Shown: positions 38,171 through 51,808 of the stretch, one piece after another
Layout: each line of letters begins with the position of its first letter
Position numbering within the stretch: the stretch's first letter is position 1
Source of the DNA: Lineus longissimus
Taxonomy: Eukaryota; Nemertea; Pilidiophora; Heteronemertea; Lineidae
Assembly: GCF_910592395.1 (NCBI RefSeq)
Contig: NC_088310.1
Location: 24,571,491 to 24,635,490, forward strand
Direction: 5' to 3'
Length of the DNA stretch: 64,000 nucleotides
The notes under the pieces: generated by a model
The model's database searches: none
What the model saw: only the letters and a program-made list of their open reading frames with translations
Told to the model about the DNA's origin: nothing
Translations under genes and position numbers: made by a program

Positions 38171-39524
38171 CAATAGTGAACGGATGCCTGGCATGGTCTG
38201 GGGTATTTCTGATACACTGCACAAGTTACAACCATTGACATTTATTGTCATTTTTTTGTACTTCCTCGGTGCTTGGTCCTCAGACACATTGACCAACATG
38301 ACACCTCGATCAAAGGTACAGTATTATGTGTGTAGGCCACTTCTTTTATTTTTCCATCTTTGAAGTCATGGTGTATTTGTCTCGTAGGACACAATCCTTG
38401 TTGACATCAGATATGAACAAGATAATTGGCTTTCTCACTTATACTCTAGTTTCACCGATATAATACCTCTTCTGAATAATCCAGTCAGGTTTCGAAATGC
38501 ACACATGGTCCCTCGATGCCATCCAACATGTTTGATTTTGATAGACAATCGGTTGACAACACCAGTTTGTCCGATGGTAATGATATCAGGTTTCGGCAGA
38601 GCTCTTGTGTCGATTTCCTAAGAACTAATCAAGTTGCCTTAGATTGGTATATTCTAGAGTATATTCTGGCAATAGAAATGACCTTTCCAATACCTCAGTT
38701 TGTTTACATTTCATATGGCCCTCCTTGCCTTGAGCGTGGAATCATTCTTGGTCAGTCTGTCTGAAGGTGACAAGTGTAACAAGTTTTCTATTAGTGTGAT
38801 AAGTTGCTTTTTGTGAGAGAACCAAATCTTGTGCTTCATGACATTTGAACATCGTTCTTAGCATCATATTTTCCAGATTTTCAGCACTTGAGCAAGCAAT
38901 ATCATGATTAGAAAGCAACCATCAGATGAAACTTCGACAGTGTGTTCTGCTCTTTTTTGTGCCATTATCATTCTCAGGTATCTATCCAATTTTCTGATCA
39001 AGACATCAGTAAGTCAATACTTTTGTCTGATGAAACATTATTTGAAATAGCCAGTCCAATCTTCATATTAGAAATTGGGCAATGTAATGTTAGAATTGGT
39101 TTCTTCATAATGATGCCTTTGGTATCATAAACCTGTTTAGACCCTCTGAAACTTTATAAGAAATAAACAATTGGTAGAATTGTGTCGGCATGTGCGTTAA
39201 CAGCTTGACCGTATTGACTTTCACCATTTTGGATCGGCATAGAATTGAAAAATTTGTGCTTGGCCACTTTATTTATGATATTAGGAGATGTGCATGTCTG
39301 CAGCCAAGAGTAGATGTTTGATGGTAAAAAGTGAAACCATATTATAAAAATGGTTTTAAATGAGAGCCTGAGAGCACTGAAGGCCAGCATTTTTCTATCA
39401 CCATGGCAGCAGATCACACTGATGTGTTGTCCGTTGTTTTTAACATTTTTATTTATTTCCCGTATAGTTCGTTGTCTGTTTATACCAGCCAATATTTCCA
39501 ACAGGATAAAGTGATTTACCGACA

Positions 39525-39606
39525 TGTACATGAGATGCCCTATGTACGTATACTAAGAGATGTCCTATCGACCAGGTGCTGCCCTATGTACCCGGAGATG
39601 TCCTCT
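39525..39606 (+). repeat. Short imperfect tandem repeat
   Basis: GAGATGCCCTATGTAC, AGAGATGTCCTATCG, GTGCTGCCCTATGTACC and GAGATGTCCTC follow one another with a period of roughly 20-26 bp. Confidence 0.4.
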
Positions 39607-40739
39607 GGTTGGAAAGGAATTATTGGGAACCTTGGTGTTACCACCGTAGCTGCCTTTCAATCTTCAGATAGTTCGCAGGTCTCTTCACTATTTCCATTCA
39701 TCTTCACAGTCTTCAATAAAAATTGGAAAGAATAACAAAGATATCTTTAACCAATATTGTCTTCTTCTCTTCATTTCTTTGTTCTGATCAAAGATTGCAT
39801 AGCCAATTGTGGCTGATATCACTATGAACCCTTTTTGTCTGGTACATGTGGAATCAAAATGCATGCTAAAATGATGGCTATTTTCCAAGCAAGATATGAT
39901 CGTAACTTGTTCTAAGTAATATCTTTGCAATGATTGATGTAAAAAGTTACAGAATTGACAACTCATATAGTCATGTGCATGTTATCAGAAGCTGGTTGTA
40001 TTCAAATGCTTTCAAATGTCTTTGAATGGATATAAAACCACTGGAGCACACTTACAAATATGAAATATTGGAACTCATGGTGTATAGCACCCGCTTCAAA
40101 GGACAGATAGGAAATCTGTCCTGCTGATGACTTGCCGCCTAGTGTGTCTCTCTTCTTTCCGCTTTTCTGTCAATTTCAATGACCTCACTTGCAATTTACC
40201 AATGATATTTCCTGTGTGATGAAATGGTTAGTCATCAGAGAAACCATGGAAAGCGATATATCGTATGCCCTGCTTTAATGTGAAAAGAACAACTCAATAA
40301 ATTGGTTGACCCTCAGAGAGCCATTTCCCTTCACACTCATGGTTAGAGTTTGCATATCATGATGCCATTATACATGTTGTATCCTGGTGGATTTAAAGAT
40401 TTTTATTGTTCCTTTGTGAGGTTTATCAATATCTTGCATAATTAATGTTTACAGGTAAAACTGTCGTTTTCTCCCCGGTTTCTCTTTCAGAATAGCTTAA
40501 TTGTTGTCATTAAACAGAACTTCTTGTCAATGCCGGCCTTTTTTTCTTTAACATAATGAATGCCAATATTATAGACCTTATCTTTTCAGGCTTTTCAATC
40601 TCTGTTCCTTGGAGTATGATTACAGATGGATAAACATAAACATAAACATTTTATATTTTATATTTTGTAACACAATACTCTCCAGAAATGTTTTTTCATC
40701 ATGAGACCAAGTATTGTGTGTCATTACCAGGTCTCAGTC

Positions 40740-40934
40740 GACCAAATTAAAGTCAGGTGACGATGTTTTGATCAAGATATCTTCAATTACAGCCAATGCA
40801 TTGGCAATTGTGAAAGCTTTTTGAACATTTCTCCTGACCAAATTAAAGTCAAGTGACGATGTTTTGATCAAGATATCTTCAATTACAGCCAATACATGGG
40901 CAATTGTGAAGGTTTTTTGAACATTTCTCCTGAC
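40740..40934 (+). repeat. Tandem duplication, 96 bp x 2
   Basis: Blocks beginning GACCAAATTAAAGTCA at 40740 and 40836 are near-identical (a few substitutions such as TGCATTGG versus TACATGGG). Low divergence points to a recent duplication. Confidence 0.9.
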
Positions 40935-43900
40935 GTATTATAACAAGCACATTAGGCTGGTGACATTGATACTTAATGCGATGTTTTGTCAATTGATGGG
41001 TTAATAGTAGAACCACTGGTCATACGAAGAGATGAAAAGCAATTTTTTTCAGAATTCTTTTCTCGCATTTCACCTATCTCCTCTTCAATTAGTGATATGT
41101 TGTGATGGTATAAAAACGTCTCTTTTGCATATGAAGAATCTGAATTCTTGACTCCATTCTAATCGGGCAATCTGCATGTAGTGAATTGGCAACAATATTG
41201 CCATCGATTATAATACTGACGAGGTCTTGCTCCAGTGTCATGTATCCAATTGAAATTTCCTCATAATTTCCTCAAAAGGTTGTAGATTGTCCTATAATGT
41301 AAAAAAAAGACAGTTTCAATATGAATCAAGATTCATGAAATATATCATACTAAATTCATTCATACATATTTCATGGTTCAATTACAGGGACTATCTGTCA
41401 TAGCACTTCTTTAATCATGTCTCCCGTTTTGAAGCCATTGAAATAAAATAAATGATAGAATTTCTCGAGACCTAACCAGGATCCTTTAGAATATAGCATT
41501 AGGTTTCTCTGGTTGGCCTAGCAAGCCTTAGTTGAGGTAGAGGTTATCACTCTGATTCAGACTCTCATTCATCATAATCAATCACATTTTTATCCGCCTA
41601 TAGCTATTTGATAACACCGTATATGAACAAGATTAATGCTGTGCGTTGTCCTGCATTGACACTATCTAGATGAAATATTTTTATGAAATAGGTCTAAAAT
41701 ATTGAGAAAATTCTTCATTATTTCAAACATTGTGCCCAACGCAACTGTTGTTTCTGTGTTGCCATAGTATAATGTAGCTCTTTTTACCATTTTTAGTCCA
41801 ATTTCATTGAATATATTGAATATGAAACAAAATATCTTCTTTCACATGAGACATCGAAGTAAAATACATTGTATCTAGAAAAAAAACTGACTTTCTTTGT
41901 GTTCAGCACAAACATGCATACTTGTAGTAAAATGTGATCAGGTGTTGTTTAAGAAAGGATGCAAGAAAAGAATGATAATACACCGTCATCGCAGGAAACC
42001 GGGACCGACTTGAGGCCTACTTCTGTTCCTCTGGCCATATTGCCTTCTTTTTTTTCGTAATACTCATTATGCCAAGGTAGCCCATGCCCCATGGCCGTAA
42101 CTGTGATTGTCTTACGATGAATATATCGTTTGTCTTTTTTCTTAAACACAAGGTAAACAAATAAGAGCTGAAAAGTAAAATATGTTGCTTTTTTTGTGTG
42201 TACCAATCAGTGGGCTTCATACTTACCATGTTGTCACTCTTAGTTGATTCTGGCCTAGAGTTTCCTGTATAACTTTGTGGAAGTCCCTTTGTCTATTGTC
42301 ATTGTTTCTGGTTGTCATATGGCAGAAAGTCTCCACAACCTCAATAGACAATAGAAAACTTGTGAAAAACCATTGCTTATGACCAAACACTAAACAGTGA
42401 AAGCGGGAAGCGGATAAGCAGAATCAAAAAAGAGATGTTGATTACAGCTATCCCCGTTCTTCCCCAGGTGATACAAGATGGATTCAAGTTCGCGGCCTTG
42501 TCCTAAACCAAGCTGACCCAGAACATATCATTTTTACTACCACACATAACGGAGACATCTCCTGTAAATCTTTCATCCCAGAGGAGCCAAATGTATTGGA
42601 ATTCCATGATTCATATTCCAAGTCGAGCTCGACCAGAAATTGGTATAAGGAAACAAGATTCTGGGAAAAAATCCAATTTTGGGTTAGAAGTGTGGATTCT
42701 TTGATGTGGTGCATTGGAAAATGAATGGATTACTTTCTCATCATGGTTGATTATGTTGACAATGTTAATGATACTTTAAGATCCGGGCCCATTTGTTCAA
42801 CAAACAAGTTTTGTCACTAATGCTAGCATTCACTGAACTTGGCATTAAGTCTATGTTTTGCTTAATGACCATGTCCAAGACGTTTGATATCGTTCAGATG
42901 AACTTTAGCTATGGAGATACACAAGCATGTCTCTGACATTGTTTCACCAATCCTCGAAATCCCATACTTAAGGAAATGTGTCCCGTGGGTGTTGTTATCT
43001 AAGAGAGGATTGCCCACAAGACAACGTTTCATCTTACTCCATAACCAACTTTTTCCGCCATGCATTTTGTTGCATTTTTGCCATAAGCATAACATCATTA
43101 TTGTCATTATGGTTGTGAGCATGCCCACATGCCTCCTTCCTGACAGCTAACTCCACTTCCTGCATCTGGCTCCTTTGATCTAAGATATTCACGTCATATC
43201 TTGCCGCTCTTGGCAGGATTTGACCTCAGCCCATTCATCTCCCTGCTCGAAAGCCTGGTGATCAACTGGGGATGAAAGTGTGCATATTGATTACAGTCAT
43301 GTCTTGAGGTGTATTTACTTCAAGTTACTTATACTGTCATGAAGTAAGCGAGTGGAGTATATTATGATGTCGAGTGAGAAAAAATGAAAATGCATCACTT
43401 TCTGTAATTCAGAGAAGTATTTGGCCATTGATTTGAGATTTGAGTTTTAAGTTATGGTACAGATGATAGAATCCTCATGAACAGTTTATTGATGATTCAG
43501 TCATGAAAATATTATAAGTAATATTACAAAGGTATGGGTAAAGCATCCCTTTAACCTTATGCTATCATCACATACTTTTCTTCCCATTTATATTGGACAA
43601 ATTGCAAAATCTGATATTACCTCCTGAGGTCTTTCTCTTTTGAAAATAAACCAGGGTTCTTCCTAACTTATACAGTATTCAGTCGTATCCGTATTCAATT
43701 GTTAACCTCACAAACATTAGTATTCCCCTAGTATTTTGGTGATCTTCCTCTTGCGATGTCTTCACAAGTCGCAGCCTTGCGCGTAATGTAGGTTTACCCT
43801 CGGCTGTGTTAAAGCTAAATCATCCATGTATATTATTCAAAAATCGTCCATAGGTTCCCTTGTTGGTTAGCTGATGGATTTCAGGTCACTTGTGGTGTTA

Positions 43901-46069
43901 GCGATTTTTGGGACCATTACATCTGAAACGAGATAGACACGCTCGGATTAGCCAATGACTTTTTACCACTTGATGTCTTCCTTATCTAATGGTGGACACA
44001 AATTTACATTTACACAAATATCATTGCTACTAATTGTGTGACTGTTTCTAGTATTGTTCTCATATATTTTAAGACTTGAGCTGATGCAAGAGCTGATGTG
44101 CAACAATGCATGTGCATTATAAGACAACCATTTTTTTCTGCATTACCAATATTGACCTAAAATTTGCTTCCAACTTCATTGCAATGTGTAAATATTGATC
44201 ATGATCTTTTGCTTTGTGCTTTATTGCACTGAAGATAAAAAAAATTGACAGCCGGCAAGTTCAAACACAAGATGAGTTTGAATTTATCAAAATACATGAT
44301 GCAACTATGCTTATTGACATATATGAGCCACGTTTGAAGAGAGATATGCACCCCACACTCAAGACATGATATCCGTTTTTCTGCACTCTCGTGGATTTGT
44401 TGCACCTCATACCTTGCCATCTTATGAACTGTCTGACATGAGCAGTGTCAGAGTCCTCATGGCCAAAATTATGTAAATAAGTTCCGATACAGAACCCTTA
44501 TCACATGCATCAGAGACTATATCTTTGGTCACCAAACCCAAAATGTGGCTAGTCCTTGTCGGCAGTCTTGAGTGTGTGCTTCTTTACATAGAAATTAAAC
44601 CAAGGTACACAGAATTGATTGAGGCGGTGTTGTTTCAAAGGAGTATTGATGACTGGCCTGATTACGCTGGTTTGTCTGAATAGCAATTGACCAGCAACTT
44701 GGGGACTGCGTCAATATTTATCTGATTAGCAAGATTGATTATATGGTGTTGTAATACAACCGCAGGAATTAGGAAATAGTAGATTCCTCGGCGATATCTC
44801 TTACCCAGTATTAGATGAGCGATATGCCTAATTGGTCAAATCCCTAGTCAGAATTGCAGCTCCATGTACCTCACAACCGCTATATATCTCAATCGATCTA
44901 TATCATTCTGTATATCCGCTTAAAGTTCCTTAGAAACCAGATGTAAATCTTGAACATGAGACCGAGCAATCATACCTTAGCTTAACTTAAGTCAGCTGAC
45001 TAAATATGCTATTGTCACCCTTAATATCATCATTATGGGTATGATCCTTCTTTGGAAATACTTTCTAGGGCATTAAGTTTCAGCCTTGGGAATTGATGAT
45101 GCATCTGGTATTGAGATGACATTCGGAAAAGATTGTGATTTTAAGTTAATTGGGCATAGATGCTTCCGGAATTGCTGACAAAGGTCACTTATAACAGCAG
45201 TATTTGAGAGAATAAACATCAAACATGCTCACCCTGGAGAATCAATTCCCCAGATGCCAAGATTCAGGCAGCTTTACCAGCTTCCCATTGAATATTCAGT
45301 TGGTCACAGCTTCCTGCATATTATGACATTCTACAGTTAGTTACAAGTAATGCAGACCTTGGTAGTGTCAATTCGTATCCAACACGCCAGCCTATTATCT
45401 TTAGGATTGGGAAAAATCTATATGATTTATTCTGCTGCTGATGCTAAATGCTGATGGTCATTATTAAAGGTCATCCTGATGAGAGATCCTTTTGTCATTG
45501 TTTTTGGCACATAGCAGTGACTATAATTGCAAGACGTCACAGCGACAAGAATGGCTCATACATGTACATGTAGCAGCTGTCAAGTATTGGAAAACTCAGC
45601 TTAATACTCAAAGAGTAAAAAAAAGATTTTAGTTTTCCCTGTTGATAAATAACAGCGTCTCATGTGTGCTGTATCAAACTGCCCACTTTAGGGGAACTCT
45701 TTGACAAAACATTTACTCATTCTGGCGTGTATCCAATGTCCAACCGAACAAATCGACCACAGATCAAAAAAGACATTATGCTGTCCAACTGATGGTCCAC
45801 TAAGCTTACTCTCATGTTCAATTCATTACTGTCATATCTGGCTGATCATATCACATCAGCCCTCCTCCCATTGGGAATCAAAAATTTCTTCCGAAAGTCG
45901 TTCTTGTTTATCATACCAGTCATGTGTTCGGTGCGGTAGGGGTTGCGCTGATCGGTGAATAATGACGCCATGGTTTAAATATTGATGAGAGCCACTGTGA
46001 AGAATATTGTCAAGATCGCTTCAGCCCTGTTGATAACGATCATAGTTTGGTAGGAGCTCAGCTTGTGGC

Positions 46070-46285
46070 AAGTTTTCCGACTGATGATGTTGGTTGATTT
46101 AGGGCAGAAAAAAAAAGTGAAAAAATTTTTGGACTTAGACATTTTTTTAGGGTTAGGGGTTGGGTAAGCAGAAAAAAGATTCTGTAAAATTTACAAAGAA
46201 AATAAAGTTTTGGGACTGATGATGTTGGTTCATTTGGAGCCGGAAAAAAAAAAGTGAAAACATATTTGGACTTAAAAATGTTTTT
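46070..46285 (-). repeat. Dispersed A-rich repeat, partial dimer (copy 1)
   Basis: CGACTGATGATGTTGG at about 46078 and GGACTGATGATGTTGG about 136 bp later each precede a GCAGAAAAAAAAA/GCCGGAAAAAAAAA run and AGTGAAAA...TTGGACTTA. The minus-strand frame gives repetitive FFFPAPNEPTSSVPK-like text, a by-product of the repeat. The same family recurs at 51546. Confidence 0.7.
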
Positions 46286-49104
46286 CATCCTTCTGAGTTG
46301 AATTTGAACAGGGTCAGGTAGCTTGCGGTGTGCCTACCATTAAGGCTAGTTTCACATACAGAAGCTGCTGTTGAATCATAAAGGCATGACCTTGACATGC
46401 ATAAATGCAGCCTCCAGACAAAGCTGTCTCAGTTCAACCACTAAGGGATTCTGACAACCTGATGATTACCATCCCCCTCCACAGTATTTCTCTCCATGCT
46501 GCCACCATGCTGAATATAATGATGTTCTCAATGGTGCTCAAGGCAGTAACTAAATCAGGCACTTGTCACAAGGTCTTAGGATAAATATATGACATGACTG
46601 TGAATGGGTTTTATTCATGGTATTGAGAGTATCAAAATGGATTTGAGCAGGGAACATGGTGACACACTAGAAGAATATCCGATGTTCTTTTGTAAGAGGC
46701 CTGGCCAGTGCCACTCTGTATACATAGCGACCAGTGCTCGAAAATATTTGTGTACTTACAGATTTCAAGACAAGTCAAATTGTTTGAGGCACTACTACCA
46801 AACCTTTTACTGGGATGAACATCTAAAGCGCAATCTTTCCTTTGGGCCATGCCAATTGATTCCTCGATATATTCAGTGCCTTCAGCTAAACACAGTGTCA
46901 TGTTGAATTATTGCTCTTGATTGCCAAAGGTGTTTTGAAAAGTTCTGTTTCTTTGAGTGCAGGTACACCATGCGGTCTTTGAAACATGACTTGGTTCATT
47001 TGAATATCAAGAAGATGATATTCCTTGAAATTTTTGTTGACTGCTATTTGAATTATTGATGGACCGTTATCATCAACTAGGTGTGGTTGTAAGAGCTCTC
47101 AGATTTCTCAATCAACTGCATTGGACATGTTTAATTTCTTTGAAGATCAATCTGTTTGGTTGTGTGAATATAAAACTATATGAAACAAACAGTGAGTATA
47201 ACATTACAATAAATTTGAAAATGCATACTTGTATGTCTGCCTTTTGACAGATTCAGTCCTTTTCACATCCTGCAAGTAAAGTTAAAAACAAATGACTCGA
47301 TAAGAATTCGATTCTGACAAGACAAGTGCTTGATGTCAAAACTTCGGATTGGAAACTACCAATTGGATTTTTTTTGCATTAGCTGATCAATCAATCTCAC
47401 AGAAGAATGATGGTGATCTGGCTGCGGTACATGGATTAGGTTTGACAGTAATGTAATAATTGTACCTCAAGTGGGATTGTATTCGGGCATTGCTCACGTA
47501 TAGCGGCTTGCTACCGAGTGGCATCTAAATTCAATTTGATTTTGGTTCCAGTCAAATTAAAAATATTTGACATTGACGTCATAAAATGAGTTTTTTTATG
47601 TCCATGTTGAGCTGTTTTGTGTGGCATGTCTGGAGGTGTTCGTCGTCTTAGTAGTGCTAGGTATTTCAACTTTTCACATGATTGTTAGGCATAGTTTCCT
47701 GAGCAAGGAAGTCTGTAAGGAAGCCGCCTTGCAGCTCTTGGCTTGAACCGTTTTTATTCTGCCTGACTACAAGAGGACGTAGCTCTATATAAATTTCTCA
47801 AGGCAGGGTTTTTCCATTGAGGATTTGATTTGATTTCGACTTTTCTGGTTGTGGTTGCTTGGCCAGTGCCACTCTGTATTCCCAACTGGCTGGAAATGGC
47901 CAGGTGTCCGTATCATGACAATTGGATGAAAGACTGGTTGTGACAACTGTTAGTACACAGTCGTGGCAAGAAAAGCTTTGTCATTGCTACAGCCTTATAA
48001 AGTGGATTTCAATCGGCTTTGTTATAGAATCTCAAAAAGGCTCTTCATTAAAAAGCCTTTATAAAACCCAGCATCCCTGTCCGCACCTCATTAGTGATCA
48101 TGCCTAATCACTCTCTCCCTCGTTTGTTCAAGACAGTTCTTTCATCATTACCACCAGAGTCTGATGTGCCTCAAGCCAGCTTTATTTGGGATTGCTGTAA
48201 CTGGCGTTCATTCTCCTCAGGATATTCAAGTTTGCCTACAAGTAATTACTGTTGCAGCTGATTCAAAGTTTGAGTTACATGTTTGAGTATGAACAACTCT
48301 ACAGTGTGGCAGTGAACAACATGTCAAAGAAATCCACTGCATTGTATAGAGTGTCATTTGAAAAGCAACATTCCTTATACCAAACCATTCCCAGGGTAGG
48401 TCATTTGGTTAGTTTGAAAGCCTGGCTTGGACACACATGATTCACAGCAAGTTGAGAATCGATTTGGGATGAAGATGCCTTTCAGTGATTTTGCACATCG
48501 AAATTGCCTGCCGTGCTGTAGAATCAAATTAGCAAATGAAGCATTATAAGCCCCCTATCATTGTAGTCAGACCTTTGGCCAAACCAGTAATCTTCTCATC
48601 AGAAACCTTGTCGCTTTCATGTTTTGATTAGTGACAACGGGGATGAAGGTGATTGCCATTGATTAGAGCCAAAGTCCTGATTGTGTTGATGATATGAGCA
48701 TGCCCTCACCCAGTGGCTCACTTGATTATGGCAAGGTATCTCCCCTTCTTTGTTTGGATAATGGACTCTTCAAAGATGGTTTTGTACTTTAGTGTGGATG
48801 TACCAGCTATATTTGAAGGCTCCTTTCAAGCCATGGCTTTAATTTATCACTTGTGGCCTGCTGTAATTTAATTGGGCTCACTCGCTCCCCACCAAATGTG
48901 ACTGAACTATTCACGTCTCTCATCACCCTACTACCAAGATGGGCCACTTCCAATTGAAGTGAACTACTTGGTCATGTTTTGAATGTATCCCTGGCTTAAA
49001 ATTCAATGAATTTATTGCCAGGCTAGAACATTTCTTGCGAATGACGTAGTCATTTTGATGCAAAAAGCCCCCCTCCCAAACACCTCTGGCACTAAATGTG
49101 TTTA

Positions 49105-49141
49105 GGTTCTATACTGTATGACATACAGTAAGTATAGAACC
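49105..49141. repeat. Imperfect palindrome
   Basis: GGTTCTATACTGTATG faces CATACAGTAAGTATAGAACC, forming a stem of about 15 bp with a small bulge. It could be a tiny hairpin element; no function assigned. Confidence 0.5.
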
Positions 49142-50244
49142 TTGACGAATTTGGTATCAAGACTTCCAGTCTTTATTTTTTTAAAGTGCAAGGACCATGG
49201 TGCAAGTCCTAAAGGGTAAATGTCAGAAGTACTACTGTAAGTTATTGTCTTCGGATATAGACATCTTGATATCTTACCCCTATCCTGAACACGATCACTC
49301 ATCAATAAAATCCATTCAATATATAATCGACCTTTCACTAATCGATGGAACAGGATCTGACATGTATTATAGGGGATATCAGGCATTGATACATAGATGG
49401 TTAAGTAATGTAGTAAATGTAGAAGATTGCAGTGATCTTCTCCCGTGTATTGTTACAAGACCATTGCATCACTTTGTCTAACCTCAGAAAATCAATCTGA
49501 AGTGTAGCCAATTTTAACAGACATTAACTGGTGTCGTATAGATAGCTCCAAATTCAATATAAAGCCTTTGATGATTTTAATGTCTTTATATTTCCACTGA
49601 ATAATCCAATTTATGTTGTTTCAATTGCAGTTTTTCGTGAGCAAATTGTTCATAGTTCGGGAACATGTGCCTGAAATTGAATGATTCATTTTAATCGAAA
49701 TTTAATGCATTTTAAGCGCACGTGTGCATCGATTTATTGAGGTTGTTCAGGAGCATGCAATTTGAGGTTAAAGGTTTTGCAGCTATTACAGCTGTTCCTG
49801 GTGCATCCATTATGCATGAATGGGCCGGTTACTTTCTGTTCCACAGCATTGCAATCATGGTAATTATGACTGTGAACCAAATGGCTTTAAATCATGCCAC
49901 AGACAAATGGTGCCCATGATTCAGAACGCAAGAAATCAGTCGTGAAGGCTGTTTAAATATAATGGCTAGCAAAAAGGGGCACAGAACGAAGTAGTCACAA
50001 TGTGGATTTGAGCAGAGTTATTAAAAATGAAATGCCACCTAGAACAGTTGACATCCTCTTCAGGCTGAATGTTTGACAAGATTACAACCAGGCAAGCCAG
50101 GCATGAAAGTGGTTATCGCAATGTCAAGAATCGCATTCTTGTCAATTTCAATTGAGATAATGCTTATCGTTCCTTGGCTTTAAAGGAGTAGGATATCTGG
50201 AAGTATCAAGATTGGAATGTCCTATGGCAAAAGCCCAGCTTTTA

Positions 50245-50422
50245 TAAATAAAGCTGAGCAAAACTGCTCCAAGTGGTATCTTGTCGGTGCATGTTTTTTA
50301 CCAGTTAGTGGATTTTGAGAGGATTGTTAAAGAAATGCAAATACCCCAAAGCCATTCTTAGAGATCAGCTTTTAAAAGGTCTGCATCAGACATGCCTGAC
50401 AGTTAAGGCTATAATCTCTGTT
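50245..50422 (+). repeat. Diverged direct repeat, copy A
   Basis: It shares, in order, AATAAAGCT, CCAAGTG.(T/C)ATCTT, GGTTTTTACC-like sequence, AGAGGATT, TGTTAAAGAAATGCAAAT, ATTCTTAGA and ATAATC(T/C)CTG with a second copy at 50662. Mismatches and small gaps are scattered. Non-coding appearance. Confidence 0.55.
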
Positions 50423-50661
50423 CACTAGGTTACGATATTGCCAAAAGCTGCACGATTGAGGTGGAAGATATTATGTTATATAATATAATGCTTCAGGACA
50501 GATAGCCATGCAAACACAAAGGTCTTATTCCATTGCAGCAGGAAACCAATATTCCACAGGCTTTGCTGTCATTTGCAATTGCCAAGCAAAAAACTTATAT
50601 CAAAATTCATCCAGCCAATGCCTGTGAAGACCATGTACCGTCCTTTGAATATCAATTGTGC

Positions 50662-50822
50662 AAATAAAGCTCCAAGTGTCATCTTCTGCGTGGTTTTTAC
50701 CGAGAAGAGGATTTCAACAGAAAATTGTAAAGAAACGCAAATGCCTTGGAAGCCTATTCTTAGAAGGTTGCCTTAATTAGATCTGCATTAGACTTCGAAG
50801 ATGAAAAAGTTATAATCCCTGC
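50662..50822 (+). repeat. Diverged direct repeat, copy B
   Basis: Partner of the block at 50245, about 415 bp downstream and in the same orientation. TGTAAAGAAACGCAAATGCC corresponds to TGTTAAAGAAATGCAAATACC in copy A. Confidence 0.55.
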
Positions 50823-51545
50823 ATCAGGAGTTGCGTGCCTATCTTATAAAGTAGCTAACAGTTTTTTCAGCTTCTCTGCAGATGGATCTCTTCCCGTTGA
50901 TGTGGTAGATGACCTTAGACCTCGTCTAATCTGAATTGAGACTCTCGCTGACTGCTTTTACATTGACTGTTGGATTATTGTACACTCTTTAATAACTGTA
51001 AAGTCATCATCTGGAGCTACGCTGGTGTAGTTGTCCCACGGTTCCCATTTCCATCCCCACTGACATGCCTTCCCTACTCTGGTTGAAAATGCTCAGATTG
51101 TAGTGCTGATTGAGCAGCTCTTCTGACTTCTACTGAAGGGCTTCAGGGTAGGCCGGGGTGTAAGTGTTAAGTCAGATTATAACCTAACGTTGTTGATATC
51201 GGAGTGTAAACATTAAAAACTTCAACTTTTAATCTGGTTCTGGGTCCCAGCTGCCGATTGCAATTTTGAAGTTTCAAACTCTTGAGACTATTTCTGTGTA
51301 CTCTACTTTTAGCAATATGTGTCAGACTTCAAATGGTAGAATTAATAGCTCTCATACCTTCACTGAATAATTGAACAGCTTTAATAAGAGTATAGAAATA
51401 AATATTTGATATCGATAATATGATAAAGTGGTTGCTATGTCTCAGAAGATGAAAGAAATTGTGTGACATGACAAGCATATACTGGAATCCGTAAGGTTCT
51501 TTTTGATAATAGAATCAATCTTTCAACAAAAATATGTCTCGTAGT

Positions 51546-51808
51546 GTAAGGGTAAGGGAAGGGGTAAGCAGAAAAAGAATTTTGAAAAGTTTTCAAAGAA
51601 AAAAGGTTTTGGGACTGGTGCTGTTGCTTCATTTTGAGCAGAAAAAAAACTAGTGAAAAAAATATTTGGACTTCGAAATTTGTTCAGGATGAGGGGTGGG
51701 GTTAGCAGAAAAAAATTTTGAAAATTTTTCAAAGAAAAAAAAGTTTTGGGACTGATGATATTGTTTCATTTTGAGCGGAAAAAAAATAAAGTGAAAAAAA
51801 TATTTTAT
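51546..51808 (-). repeat. Dispersed A-rich repeat, dimer (copy 2)
   Basis: Two units about 138 bp apart, each with GGGTAAGCAGAAAAA or GGGTTAGCAGAAAAA, TTTCAAAGAAAAAA, TTTTGGGACTG and TTCATTTTGAGC(A/G)G. Same family and orientation as 46070-46285. Minus-strand frames through it are repeat shadows. Confidence 0.72.

Noticed and set aside
38978-39008. A 31 nt micro-exon between an excellent acceptor (cattatcattctcag) and GTAAGT
   Set aside because: After the phase 1 EGF exon it would read into a stop after a few codons, and 31 nt would shift the frame. It shows no LNS4 motif and is probably a chance splice-site pair.
46698-47885. Shared string GGCCAGTGCCACTCTGTAT in two places 1.2 kb apart
   Set aside because: The match does not extend beyond about 20 bases, which is too short to claim a repeat family.
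49197-49481. 94-codon + frame
   Set aside because: No recognisable motif, a matching 94-codon frame lies on the other strand, and no convincing splice sites are present. Likely chance.
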